A stretch of 28,264 nucleotides of DNA from Deinococcus aquiradiocola (GTDB lineage: Bacteria; Deinococcota; Deinococci; Deinococcales; Deinococcaceae): assembly GCF_014646915.1 (NCBI RefSeq), contig NZ_BMOE01000007.1, positions 80,157 to 108,420 of the forward strand, read 5' to 3'. The first letter of the stretch is position 1, and every line of letters starts with the position of its first letter. A program made the translations under genes and the position numbers. The notes beneath the pieces are model-generated. The model searched no databases. It saw only the letters and a program-made list of their open reading frames with translations, and had not been told where the DNA came from. Below, in pieces: positions 1 through 8,697 of this stretch.

Positions 1-2
1 GG

Positions 3-1788
3 GTTTCTGTCCCCTATCGGCTGGGGTTCGTCCTGCAGCGCGACGGCGAAATCGAGTACGTGAGCCTCGTGAACTTCAAGTTTCTGTCCCCTATCGGCTG
101 GGGTTCGTCCTGCAGCTGCAGCCGCTGTCGAGCAGGTCGTCGAGCAGGTAGGCGTTTCTGTCCCCTATCGGCTGGGGTTCGTCCTGCAGCGCTGAACGCG
201 CAGGACTCGCACTGGAGGCTCAGTCGTTTCTGTCCCCTATCGGCTGGGGTTCGTCCTGCAGCGCGTGGAAGGTGTGCTGCTCGTGCAGCCCGTGTTCGAG
301 TTTCTGTCCCCTATCGGCTGGGGTTCGTCCTGCAGCTTCGACCAGCTCGCCGCCGCACAGCTGATGCTGCAGTTTCTGTCCCCTATCGGCTGGGGTTCGT
401 CCTGCAGCTTCCGCCCTGCCGGACGGTTACGCCTATGAAGTGAGGTTTCTGTCCCCTATCGGCTGGGGTTCGTCCTGCAGCCCCCAGAAGGCACGGCGTA
501 CTGGGTGATGGACGTGGAGTTTCTGTCCCCTATCGGCTGGGGTTCGTCCTGCAGCCGGGTCGGGTGGGGGTGCGGGCCTGGGCGTCGATGAGGTTTCTGT
601 CCCCTATCGGCTGGGGTTCGTCCTGCAGCGGCCTCGTTGCTCTCCCCGTGCACCATGTAGATGACGTTTCTGTCCCCTATCGGCTGGGGTTCGTCCTGCA
701 GCATCCCGCCCGGCGTGCCCGTGCTGCTGATCGCGGCGTTTCTGTCCCCTATCGGCTGGGGTTCGTCCTGCAGCGTCGTGCCGCCCGCCCCCATCCTGTT
801 CGCGCAGGCGTTTCTGTCCCCTATCGGCTGGGGTTCGTCCTGCAGCACACCGGCACGCCCGGTGCGAAAGCAGGCCCGACGACGTTTCTGTCCCCTATCG
901 GCTGGGGTTCGTCCTGCAGCGCAGGCGCGACGGGCGTGCCGCTGGCCGTGGCCGTGGTTTCTGTCCCCTATCGGCTGGGGTTCGTCCTGCAGCGATGATG
1001 CGCGGCAAGGTCGAGGCGCCGTTCGTGACGTTTCTGTCCCCTATCGGCTGGGGTTCGTCCTGCAGCTGCTGAGCGTGGCCGTGAACGACCCGTCATGCCC
1101 CTGTTTCTGTCCCCTATCGGCTGGGGTTCGTCCTGCAGCCGCGTCCTCCGCGTCCTCCAGCAGGTTCGGAATGGGTTTCTGTCCCCTATCGGCTGGGGTT
1201 CGTCCTGCAGCAGGACAGCCATGTACAGCTGTTCGAGGTTCATGCCGTTTCTGTCCCCTATCGGCTGGGGTTCGTCCTGCAGCCATGGCCGCCTGCCTGT
1301 TCTTCTCCTGCGACTTCTGTTTCTGTCCCCTATCGGCTGGGGTTCGTCCTGCAGCGTGGACTCGGCACACGGCCGCTTCTCCCACCTGCAGTTTCTGTCC
1401 CCTATCGGCTGGGGTTCGTCCTGCAGCGCCACCAGGGGCGGGTGGTGGTGCGGGTGGGGGTGAGTTTCTGTCCCCTATCGGCTGGGGTTCGTCCTGCAGC
1501 GCCGGGCGTGGCCGTCTCGACGTCCACCACCTCGAAGTTTCTGTCCCCTATCGGCTGGGGTTCGTCCTGCAGCAGCGCGAACGACCCGAACACCGCCGCT
1601 GCGTACAAGTTTCTGTCCCCTATCGGCTGGGGTTCGTCCTGCAGCTCGACACGCACATCATCACCGTCACGCAGGGCGTGTTTCTGTCCCCTATCGGCTG
1701 GGGTTCGTCCTGCAGCGGGCCGGTAATTCTGCCATGTGGTCCCTCCTACCAGTTTCTGTCCCCTATCGGCTGGGGTTCGTCCTGCAGC
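3..1788 (-). CRISPR. CRISPR array, at least 25 repeats of 37 nt and 24 spacers of 34-40 nt
   Basis: Twenty-five identical 37-nt repeats start at 3, 80, 154, 226, 300, 372, 445, 519, 593, 666, 738, 810, 884, 957, 1030, 1103, 1175, 1247, 1319, 1391, 1464, 1537, 1609, 1680 and 1752. Spacers are mostly 35-37 nt. On the plus strand each repeat begins GTTTCTGTCCCC and ends CGTCCTGCAGC. Read on the minus strand it ends in ACAGAAAC, the usual form of an 8-nt crRNA 5' handle. Just before that handle is a small hairpin, CCCC-AGCCGATA-GGGG, where Cas6 would cut. The array is therefore transcribed on the minus strand, with its leader at the high-coordinate end next to cas4. No repeat is degenerate in the window, and the array continues past the left edge, so its old end is not seen. 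Confidence 0.98.
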
Positions 1789-2053
1789 GGCTTATTTGGC
1801 CGTGTTCATCATGGCACCTCTCGATTGTCATACAACCCGCAGCGCGTATGCTGCAGCATTCAGTGTACTTCCTGGGCTGGCTTCGCAAGCAGTCAGATCT
1901 GAGTGTTAAAGAGGGGATTTGCGAGCTCGCCCAGACAGTCAATTCTTGATTTCCATCCAGAACGCCATAACCCTGGATGATCGAATAGCCATTTATGCCG
2001 TGACCCACGACTCGCAACATGCCTCGGTTCTGACGCAGGCAAGTGTCTTGCGG
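1789..2053 (-). promoter_or_regulatory. CRISPR leader region
   Basis: This is 265 bp between the first (leader-end) repeat and the stop codon of cas4. It holds no convincing gene. The part next to the array is less GC-rich than the spacers. It includes an inverted repeat GCAGC (1839-1843) / GCTGC (1850-1854) overlapping the palindrome GCTGCAGC (1850-1857), which shares GCTGCAG with the leader-end border of the repeat. The assignment rests on repeat orientation and on lying between cas4 and the array. I could not place a firm promoter. Confidence 0.7.
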
Positions 2054-2623
2054 TCAGACGGTATCGCCACAGAAGTTCTTCAACTCGCACTCCAGACACT
2101 TGCCCAGCTGAGAAGTCGGACCCGGACAGCGCCCTGTAGAGATGAACGCGTTGACAGCTGAGATGGCCTGCCTGGTCCGGTTGCGCAGACGAACGTCGAA
2201 CACGATGGTATGCGTCTGACGCGTGCGGCTGCTGTGCCAGTACCCGTGCGGGACGTCCAACCCCAATTGATCTTCGACAAGCAGGGCATAGGCGCACAGT
2301 TGGAGCCTGTGTCCGGGATCTGGGGGACGGACGGTGTGCTTGAATTCCACCGGGAAGGCAATGGCCCCATCCACGATGAGAAGGTCGAGTTCTCCGGTGA
2401 GTTGGAGCGGCTCACTGGTGAGTCGAACGTCGTACCGGCGCTCACCGGCCCGAAGCGTGTAACGGCTCAGGGTGCGGCGGCGCTCCCGTTCAAGTTCAGC
2501 CTGGTGTTGATCGCGGCCAGTCGTCATCAGCACGGTTTCTCGTCGCCGGACGGGCGTGCACCGTTCGAAGAACACGATTCGGGGGCAGTAGTGATGCTGC
2601 CGAAGCTCTGTCGGGGTGATCAT
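2054..2623 (-). CDS. cas4: CRISPR adaptation exonuclease Cas4
   Basis: This 189-aa protein is a RecB-like nuclease with a 4Fe-4S cluster, which in type I systems trims prespacers and sets PAM choice and orientation together with Cas1-Cas2. Visible features are the N-terminal cluster cysteine C13 in HHYCPRI, the nuclease-core acidic stretch GELDLL, the E-x-K motif in PVEFKH, the QxxxY motif in QLCAYA, and the C-terminal cysteines C176, C179 and C185 in GKCLECELKNFC. The reading frame is open further upstream. I chose the ATG at 2623 because it overlaps the cas2 stop (ATGA) and gives the normal Cas4 N-terminus. It is the last gene of the cas operon and borders the CRISPR leader. Length and motifs are normal for the family. 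Confidence 0.95.
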   Translation of the reverse strand: MITPTELRQHHYCPRIVFFERCTPVRRRETVLMTTGRDQHQAELERERRRTLSRYTLRAGERRYDVRLTSEPLQLTGELDLLIVDGAIAFPVEFKHTVRPPDPGHRLQLCAYALLVEDQLGLDVPHGYWHSSRTRQTHTIVFDVRLRNRTRQAISAVNAFISTGRCPGPTSQLGKCLECELKNFCGDTV

Positions 2624-2916
2624 CGGTCGTCGTCTCCCAGTTGCTCGATGGTGGTGGCCGTATCGAGTTGCGCCTGTTCGAGCTGGAGAACCATGATGGT
2701 GCCCGGGCTGTTCCCCAGGGCTTTCACGAGGCGGGTTTCCAGTTCCAGTCGCGCTGTGCGGGTCAGTTTGCCCTGGTACGCGCTGTACTGCATTCTCGCC
2801 AGGCCGTAATCCTTGCAGGCTGCCATCACCCTGGTTCTTCGTCTGTCGTCCTGAACGTCGTAGAGGACCAGGAGTGGCTGGCCCGCTTTCCGGGGGTCCT
2901 GCAGCAGTCGCACCAT
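2620..2916 (-). CDS. cas2: CRISPR adaptation protein Cas2
   Basis: This 98-aa protein has a ferredoxin-like fold. Cas2 dimers bridge two Cas1 dimers in the spacer-integration complex. The N-terminal beta strand LLVLYDVQDDRRR (about residues 15-27) carries the conserved aspartates, and it is followed by the usual helix and a YSAYQGKL-type strand. The ATG at 2916 lies 12 nt after the cas1 stop, and the gene overlaps cas4 by 4 nt, so the three adaptation genes are probably translated as a coupled set. The charged C-terminal tail ending in GDDDR is short and not diagnostic. Confidence 0.94.
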   Translation of the reverse strand: MVRLLQDPRKAGQPLLVLYDVQDDRRRTRVMAACKDYGLARMQYSAYQGKLTRTARLELETRLVKALGNSPGTIMVLQLEQAQLDTATTIEQLGDDDR

Positions 2917-2928
2917 GTCGTCTCCCGC

Positions 2929-3939
2929 TCACCAGCTCGCGACGTACAAGGGGTAGTCGCCCTCGCCGCGCAGGTAGGTGGCGAGGGCTCTCGCCTGTTT
3001 GACCATGATGTTCTGCAGACGGTAGCGTTTCCCGCCGACCGTGTCACGTGCATCCAGACGAGCGTGGACCGCTTCGGCAATGCGTTTCCGGGTTTCTGGC
3101 GCGAGCTTTCCGTGCTCGTCCAGATCCGGTCTCCAGCCGCGACCCAGGGCGGCGAGGACTGAACGGTCGACCACGCAGGCCCGGAAGCCCTCCACGAAGT
3201 CCAGCACCAGGCTGGGTTTACCGGGCCGGTCAGTATGCAGGAAGCCCGCGAACGGTTCCAGGCCCGCCGTGGCCAGGGCACCGGCCGCCCGGGCATACAG
3301 GATGCCGTACCCGTAATTGAGGGTCATGTTGGTGAGATCGGTGGCGCCTCGCCCCAACCGGCCTGGAAATTCGAGCTCGGCGGGCAGCATGGCCGCCACG
3401 GCACCCCAGTACGCCACGCCGCCACGGCCTTCCACACCCAGCATCACGTCGCGGACCTCATCGATCTGTGCTCCCTGAATGCCGTTCAGCTCTGTCTCCA
3501 GACTGACGAGGCGCGGCAGGGCCAGCTGAATGGCGGCGAAAGCGGCCGGATCCGCTTCTTTCCGGTACTTGCCGAAGTACTTCAGCAGACTGGCCTGATT
3601 TCGCAGGCGGGCGAGAATGGCGTGACGGGCCACCTCGATGCCGGTTGGCGTGAGGTACGCCTGCATCTGAGCGCGCCGGGTACTGACTGTCCCGACCAGG
3701 TACGGACTGCTGAACTTCGCGTACGGGGCGCCCAGACCGTCGAGCAGGTCGATCTGAACGCCGAATTTCGCGCAGGCGCGGATGGCTTCGGCACTCAGGG
3801 TGCAGGCGGTGGTGGTGACGGAGACGCTTTCAAGGTCGCGGAGGGCCACCTCCTGCGTCTCCTGGGTCGGGTGGCGCAACTGCAGCCGTTCACTGCGGAG
3901 GGCGAGGAAGGTGCCGCGTTCACTGATCACGAGGTTCAT
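2929..3939 (-). CDS. cas1: CRISPR integrase Cas1
   Basis: This 336-aa endonuclease/integrase inserts new spacers at the leader end of the array. The N-terminal beta-rich domain covers about residues 1-90, and the helical catalytic domain follows. Likely metal ligands are E170 in LGVEGRGG, H235 in FLHTDRPGK and D247 in LVLDFVE, with E250 nearby. These match the invariant Glu-His-Asp set of the family. The length is typical of type I Cas1. It starts with ATG at 3939, 51 nt after the cas3 stop, which is the largest gap within the operon. Order cas1-cas2-cas4 after the interference genes differs from the common I-B order with cas4 before cas1. Confidence 0.96.
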   Translation of the reverse strand: MNLVISERGTFLALRSERLQLRHPTQETQEVALRDLESVSVTTTACTLSAEAIRACAKFGVQIDLLDGLGAPYAKFSSPYLVGTVSTRRAQMQAYLTPTGIEVARHAILARLRNQASLLKYFGKYRKEADPAAFAAIQLALPRLVSLETELNGIQGAQIDEVRDVMLGVEGRGGVAYWGAVAAMLPAELEFPGRLGRGATDLTNMTLNYGYGILYARAAGALATAGLEPFAGFLHTDRPGKPSLVLDFVEGFRACVVDRSVLAALGRGWRPDLDEHGKLAPETRKRIAEAVHARLDARDTVGGKRYRLQNIMVKQARALATYLRGEGDYPLYVASW

Positions 3940-3990
3940 GCCTTCAGCCTGAACGCCGGGGCAGGCTTTGGATGACGCGCAGTTCGGGCG

Positions 3991-6423
3991 TCAGTCCTGA
4001 GGCCACCCGGCGGTCTGGAGTTCCACCTGCCCTTCATTCCGAGAGCGCTTGAAGTCCAGACCGTACTCCTCGGTGTAGAGCCGGTCGATGACGTGAAGTC
4101 CGAGGTCGGTGCGCTTCTGAATGTGGCCCTCCTGGCGCTGCTTCCTGAGTTGTGACTTGCTGACCGAGACGAGCAGGCCCTGCGCCGAGATGGGGGACTC
4201 CTTCAGTTTCTCCCTGTACGCGGCTTCCAGGCTGAGGGGAAGGACCGTCACTCCGTCGAACAGGTCGTCGAAGCGGTCTTCCAGTTCGGGGTCGTCGCCG
4301 GTCAGTCGCCCGAACGGGCGAAGTTCATTGAGTTTGATCCGGAACGCTTCGCGTTTGCTGGTCATCGCCTCCTGGAGTTGCGTCAGGCGCGGGCCGGAGT
4401 AGATGCGGCTCAGGCAGGCGTTGGTCAGGACATCATGCAGGAGCACCGGTCCCTGATGGCAGAGCGTCCGCAGTTCCTGCAGGCAGGCTTCGAGCAGCGG
4501 CACATCGTAGGGGAACCTGGCCACTTCGGTCAGGACTGTCACGTCGACCACCGGGCGGGTGATGCCCGGCGTCACAGCTGCGTCGGTACCTTTGGTGCCG
4601 CGGCGGTTGACGCGGCCGAACCGTTGCACCAGGGCTTCGAGCGGCGCGAGTTCTGAGATGGCCGTATCGAAGTCCAGGTCCAGGGAAACCTCGATCACCT
4701 GCGTGGCGACCACGGCCATAGCTTCGCCGACATGATCGGCATTCAGTTTGCGCTGAAGCTGCTGCTCTTTCCCATAGCGGTCCTGGCCGTTGAAGCGCCC
4801 GTGCAGCAGCATGACGCGGTCACCCAGCTGTGCCTTGAGGGCAGCGTAGACAGCCTGGGCGCGGTCAACGGTGTTGACGGCCACCAGGATGCTGCGGCCA
4901 CGCTCGACGGATGAAACCACGTCCGCGATCACGTCCGGGGCGTCAATCCTTCCTTCTCGCAGGTGCAGGCGATGCCGACAGTTCTCGTAGGCGACCTGGG
5001 GCGGGACCTGCTGGATCTCCACCTGCAGCAGTCGCCGCAGTTCCTCGCCGAGCCACTCTGGCAGGGTGGCGCTGATGGCGCAGACCTGGACGCCCCAACG
5101 GCCGATCAAATCCTCCAGGAGGGCCAGGAACATGCCGAGGCGCCCGGGTTCGTAGGCGTGAATTTCGTCCATGACCAGCATCGTGCCTGCTGTACTGGCG
5201 TAGATGGTCTCGTATCCGGGCAGGCGGAACGCGGCCCGCAGCAGCCGGTACGGGGTCGCCACCAGCAGGGGCGGCCCGTGGAGCCGGGCGTAGTCGTTGA
5301 CGTTCCGGACCTGCCGCGTCACGGCGGATTCGTCGGCCGCGCCGGGCTCTGCCTCGACGGCCTGGCGGTACAGGAACTGCAGGGCCCTCCCGTGCAGCAG
5401 GCCGACGGCGCCCTTCGCGGAGAGGTCGCGGGTCAGCCGTTCCTGCATGGCGTTCAGGCTGGCCTGATACGGCAGCAGGTACAGCAACCGGAGGGGCTGA
5501 CCGGTGGCGGCCTGCTGTGCCTGCGCCCAGAGCAGGGCCGCTTCCGTCTTGCCGCTCCCGGTGGGTGCGCTGAGGATCAGGTGCCCTGCCCGGCGGGCCG
5601 CCAGCTGATGCGGTCTGAACGTGAACGGCGCGGCCCGCCTTCGCATGGCTGCCAGGTTGACGCCCAGCGCTTCCGCTCCCGGCAGCATCAGGGGGAGCGG
5701 TGGCGGCGCGTGGGCGCTGGCCAGCCGGTCGGCCTGCTGGATGACTCCGCGCAGCAGCATGCCCCACCGGATCTGCTCCGGGTGGAGCGGTGACGTCAGG
5801 CCGCCGTACCGGGTCACCCCGGCCGTCAGGGCTTCAGCCAGATCGACCCTGCCCTGCCGGAGGTGGCCCGCATCGAGGCGGCGTGCACCCAGGCGGTCGA
5901 ACCCGAGCCGGGTCCGCCACTGTTCCGGCACGTCCTGAACCCAGCGGGCCAGGGCCGCCACATCCTCCGGCGTGAGCATCTCGATCAGTTCATCCACCCG
6001 ATCGGCGGCCGGCTCGGCACGAAAGTCGTGGCCGTACAACGCCCTGATGCTGCCCGCGTCCCGGTGGTGGGACACCACCCCGAGCTGAATGGCTTCCTCG
6101 GTCGCCTCGCAGGCCACCCAGGGAACGAAGGCGAGCGACAGGACCTCGTGCCGTTCGGGGAAGCGTTCTTCCGCGCCGGTCAGGACGCGCTGAAAGCCGG
6201 TGGCGGCCTTCCCGAAATCGTGAATGACGGCCGACCAGAACGCCACGTGCCAGAAGTCCTCGCGGAGGGACAGGGCAGCCAGACCCGGGGCCCGCAGTGC
6301 CAGCCCGGCGAGTTTCTCGACCACGTTGTACGTGTGCGTTTCGAGCGTCTCGACCTGCCCACCGTTGAAACGGGCGCTCTTGGCGAGCAGATGAGCGATC
6401 GGACTGCCCGGGGAGTCAGGCAC
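3991..6423 (-). CDS. cas3: Cas3 nuclease-helicase (HD + DExH fusion)
   Basis: This 810-aa protein is the effector nuclease-helicase recruited by Cascade to degrade target DNA. The N-terminal HD nuclease is visible as H30 (ETHTYN), H68-D69 (VIHDFGK), H92 (RHEVLS) and H119-H120 (VVSHHRD). The superfamily-2 helicase follows: Walker A SAPTGSGKT at 285-293, the DEIH box at 419-422, SAT at 451-453, and the late motifs ATQVIEVSLDLDFD and QRFGRVNRRG. All catalytic motifs look intact. The start is GTG at 6423, overlapping the cas5 stop by 8 nt, which indicates translational coupling. HD and helicase are fused in one chain, as is usual for I-B. Confidence 0.97.
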   Translation of the reverse strand: MPDSPGSPIAHLLAKSARFNGGQVETLETHTYNVVEKLAGLALRAPGLAALSLREDFWHVAFWSAVIHDFGKAATGFQRVLTGAEERFPERHEVLSLAFVPWVACEATEEAIQLGVVSHHRDAGSIRALYGHDFRAEPAADRVDELIEMLTPEDVAALARWVQDVPEQWRTRLGFDRLGARRLDAGHLRQGRVDLAEALTAGVTRYGGLTSPLHPEQIRWGMLLRGVIQQADRLASAHAPPPLPLMLPGAEALGVNLAAMRRRAAPFTFRPHQLAARRAGHLILSAPTGSGKTEAALLWAQAQQAATGQPLRLLYLLPYQASLNAMQERLTRDLSAKGAVGLLHGRALQFLYRQAVEAEPGAADESAVTRQVRNVNDYARLHGPPLLVATPYRLLRAAFRLPGYETIYASTAGTMLVMDEIHAYEPGRLGMFLALLEDLIGRWGVQVCAISATLPEWLGEELRRLLQVEIQQVPPQVAYENCRHRLHLREGRIDAPDVIADVVSSVERGRSILVAVNTVDRAQAVYAALKAQLGDRVMLLHGRFNGQDRYGKEQQLQRKLNADHVGEAMAVVATQVIEVSLDLDFDTAISELAPLEALVQRFGRVNRRGTKGTDAAVTPGITRPVVDVTVLTEVARFPYDVPLLEACLQELRTLCHQGPVLLHDVLTNACLSRIYSGPRLTQLQEAMTSKREAFRIKLNELRPFGRLTGDDPELEDRFDDLFDGVTVLPLSLEAAYREKLKESPISAQGLLVSVSKSQLRKQRQEGHIQKRTDLGLHVIDRLYTEEYGLDFKRSRNEGQVELQTAGWPQD

Positions 6424-7219
6424 CGAGGCGGACTCCTTCGCTGTCCGGCCCGGTCAGGGTGTGCCAGACGAGCGCCCGCCGCCGTCCGGCCCGGCCGCGC
6501 GCTTCAGGCGTGAACGGATCGACCCAGAGGTCGTAATCTTCCGGCAATCCGTAGGTGAGGGACCCACCGCCGGACGGTCGGCCGCCAGCAAGCTCGTCAG
6601 GGAATGGCGTGAGCACCCGTCCCATCAGGGCCACGTAGCGCGCCCAGGTCATCTGCTGCCGGTTCTCCGGCTGGATATGGCGAGGCATCAGGATGCCCTG
6701 ACCGTCGGTGACGTGCGTCCGGAACGCCCAGGGCAGCAGGGTGTGCTCCAGGTAGCCGGCTTCCGCACGCTGCACCTCGATGATCTGGACGCTGGTGTAG
6801 GACGCCAGGTCCTGCGAGCGGCCCAGTGCCACCGGGAAGGCCGGAGAGCGGAACGCCGCGTGCCAGGACTCCAGTTCTGGCGTATCGATGTAGAGGGTCA
6901 GTCTCGGCCGGAACAGCAGTTCGCGCAGGGTCGGGCTGAGGCTCGCGGTGATGTTGGGCGCGGCCCTGCCTTTCCTCGGCTTTCGGTCGTCCCGTTCGAT
7001 GTTCCAGGTGTGCTCGTAATCGTCCACGCTCGCGAGATGGGTGAAGGCGAATGCGAAACGGAACGACGCCGGGTCCGGGTACTCACCCAGGACGCTGGCG
7101 ATGTGGCCGTTGAGGGTCGCGGGGGGCGGCAGCGGAAAGCTCGGCTGCCGCCCCACCAGCAGGTAGGGGTGCCGGAAGGACGTCATCGTTCCTTCCAGTT
7201 CAACTTTCAGCACTCGCAT
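6416..7219 (-). CDS. cas5: Cascade subunit Cas5 (Cas5t/Cas5b-like)
   Basis: This 267-aa RAMP-fold protein binds the crRNA 5' handle in Cascade and contacts Cas8. The N-terminus MRVLKVELEG followed by TSFRHPYLLVGRQPSFPLPP and a short helix is the typical Cas5 opening of an RRM strand and the path towards the first glycine-rich turn. The sequence resembles the Cas5t branch found with Cst1 and Cst2. The ATG at 7219 lies 9 nt after the cas7 stop, and the gene overlaps cas3. A histidine-based RNase like that of Cas5d is not expected here because a separate cas6 is present nearby. Confidence 0.9.
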   Translation of the reverse strand: MRVLKVELEGTMTSFRHPYLLVGRQPSFPLPPPATLNGHIASVLGEYPDPASFRFAFAFTHLASVDDYEHTWNIERDDRKPRKGRAAPNITASLSPTLRELLFRPRLTLYIDTPELESWHAAFRSPAFPVALGRSQDLASYTSVQIIEVQRAEAGYLEHTLLPWAFRTHVTDGQGILMPRHIQPENRQQMTWARYVALMGRVLTPFPDELAGGRPSGGGSLTYGLPEDYDLWVDPFTPEARGRAGRRRALVWHTLTGPDSEGVRLGA

Positions 7220-7228
7220 CGGCGGGCC

Positions 7229-8305
7229 TCAGTTCAGCCAGTCGCGGCTGACGTCGCGCAGGTCGTCCGCCAGCTGACGCAGAACCGTACGCGGGTGGTC
7301 GAGCACGAAAGTCAGGCCGTGCTCGGCCTGCACTTCTTCCAGCGCCGAGCGCAACCGGTCGCGCTCGGCATCGTGAAAGCCGGCCACCCAGCCCACGTAC
7401 AGTCCGCTGAGCAGCTGGTCCTTCCATGCCGAGACGGCTTCCTTGAGGGCCGCCACGTTCACCCGGGGGGTCCCGCGTTCACCTTCACCCACCACGTACT
7501 GGAACGGGTTGTTTCCGCCTTTCGTGACTGCCAGGATCACCGCTGCCGGAGACACGTCGGTGTAGTGGAGGGCCTGCTTGGCGCCGCCCTGCAGTTCGGC
7601 CAGACCGGCCACCAGGGCGGCGAGACGCTCGGCGCGCTGCTCCCGGGTCAGCCGGTAGGCTTTCTGCTCGGGGAGGTGCTCCATTCCCGCCGCGGCGGCT
7701 TCGTTCCGGCGGGTGTCGTCGAGGTTCATGTTGCCGGCCTTGCTGGTGTACGTGAACGTGCCGGCCCGGCCCAGGTCGAGGCTGAGCTGGCCCTTCAGGA
7801 CCGCACGGTAGAACTGGTGGGAGTGCGGGACCGGGTCACCGTCGTGACGGCTCATGGTGCCGAAATCCTTGACGATGCTGACCGGAGCGAGAGACACCAG
7901 CGTGCCCATCCGGAACGGCGAGGTGCGCGTCAGGCTTTCGGTGGTGACCGTCTCCTGCTCGCGGCCGTCGGCCCGGCTCTCTTTCGCGCTCGCTTTCTTG
8001 CCCTGGGCACGCATGTACCCGAGCAGGTCGTCGTCCCAGTACTTGATGGGGTTCCCGTCGGTGTAGGCCACCTTGGCCTCACGGAAGATGGGTGAAACGT
8101 GTTCCGCCCAGACCGGATCGGTGTTCAGGGTTTCACGAAGCCAGAAGCGGAATGCCTGCGACGACACGTACGGGTAGGAGTCCCGCCCGACCCGGATCAG
8201 TTTGACCCCCACCTCGTTGTCGTACGTGGCGTCGGTGGCCTCGCGGGCGTTGTTGAGGGCGGCGGCGGGGGCATCGATCAGCAGAAATCCATTCAGAAAG
8301 GCCAT
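7229..8305 (-). CDS. cas7: Cascade backbone subunit Cas7 (Cst2/DevR family)
   Basis: This 358-aa RAMP protein forms the helical backbone of Cascade along the spacer part of the crRNA. The N-terminal stretch FLLIDAPAAALNNAR is characteristic of the Cst2/DevR branch of Cas7 that defines this I-B variant. The ATG at 8305 lies 2 nt beyond the cas8 stop codon. The central region, roughly residues 90-150, is rich in charged and low-complexity sequence (KKASAKESRADGREQE), consistent with a flexible thumb-type insertion. No broken motif is visible. Confidence 0.92.
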   Translation of the reverse strand: MAFLNGFLLIDAPAAALNNAREATDATYDNEVGVKLIRVGRDSYPYVSSQAFRFWLRETLNTDPVWAEHVSPIFREAKVAYTDGNPIKYWDDDLLGYMRAQGKKASAKESRADGREQETVTTESLTRTSPFRMGTLVSLAPVSIVKDFGTMSRHDGDPVPHSHQFYRAVLKGQLSLDLGRAGTFTYTSKAGNMNLDDTRRNEAAAAGMEHLPEQKAYRLTREQRAERLAALVAGLAELQGGAKQALHYTDVSPAAVILAVTKGGNNPFQYVVGEGERGTPRVNVAALKEAVSAWKDQLLSGLYVGWVAGFHDAERDRLRSALEEVQAEHGLTFVLDHPRTVLRQLADDLRDVSRDWLN

Positions 8306-8307
8306 GG

Positions 8308-8697
8308 TTACTCGTCTCCTTCAGCAGTCTCGGTCAGGTCGGGGGTGGGCACGTCGATGTCTTCCAGCGCAGCTTTGTTCCGGACGAGCGGTTTCCGCTC
8401 GTCGGCATGCAGGCGTTCGATGAGACGCATCTTGAGGAGGTCGCGGGAGAGGTAGAAATCGGCACGTGCGCGCTCTTCCCCCTCCATGAACAGGTCCTGG
8501 TAGCGCTCCAACGTCAGGAACGGCGGCAGATCCCGCTTGACGCGTTCCAGGCTGGCGCTGAGCAGAACGGCCCGCAGGGTGGCTGGGCGGCGCGCCTCGT
8601 AGAGCTTGCGGAAGAGGCCCATGTCCTCCTCGTCGGCGATCCAGGTGGCCAGTTCGTCACCTACGGTGCTGAGTGCTTCCAGTCTTGCCTTGTCCAT
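8308..8697 (-). CDS. cas11: Probable Cas11 small subunit from an internal start in cas8
   Basis: In frame with cas8, the ATG at 8697 (Met383 of Cas8, in EIVAMDKARL) would give a 129-aa, highly charged, mostly helical protein covering the Cas8 C-terminal domain. A strong Shine-Dalgarno AAGGAG at 8707-8712 lies 9 nt upstream of it. Internal translation of a Cas11 small subunit from the 3' part of the large-subunit gene is established for type I-B, I-C and I-D systems, and no separate cas11 gene is present in this operon. The size fits known small subunits. The existence of the product is an inference. Confidence 0.65.
   Translation of the reverse strand: MDKARLEALSTVGDELATWIADEEDMGLFRKLYEARRPATLRAVLLSASLERVKRDLPPFLTLERYQDLFMEGEERARADFYLSRDLLKMRLIERLHADERKPLVRNKAALEDIDVPTPDLTETAEGDE

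Noticed and set aside
556..1463. Spacers at 556-592 and 1428-1463 share CGGGTGGGGGTG
   Set aside because: Only 12 nt of a low-complexity G-rich word is shared, which is not enough to claim a common target.
60..1902. Several long open frames on both strands with repeating SVPYRLGFVLQ or LQDEPQPIGDRN peptides
   Set aside because: They are translations of the CRISPR repeat in different frames, not repeat proteins.
6461..8095. A 544-codon plus-strand open frame
   Set aside because: It is antisense to cas5 and cas7, has no recognisable domain, and results from high G+C codon use in the real genes. The same applies to 3235-3975, 4963-5793 and 8869-9702.
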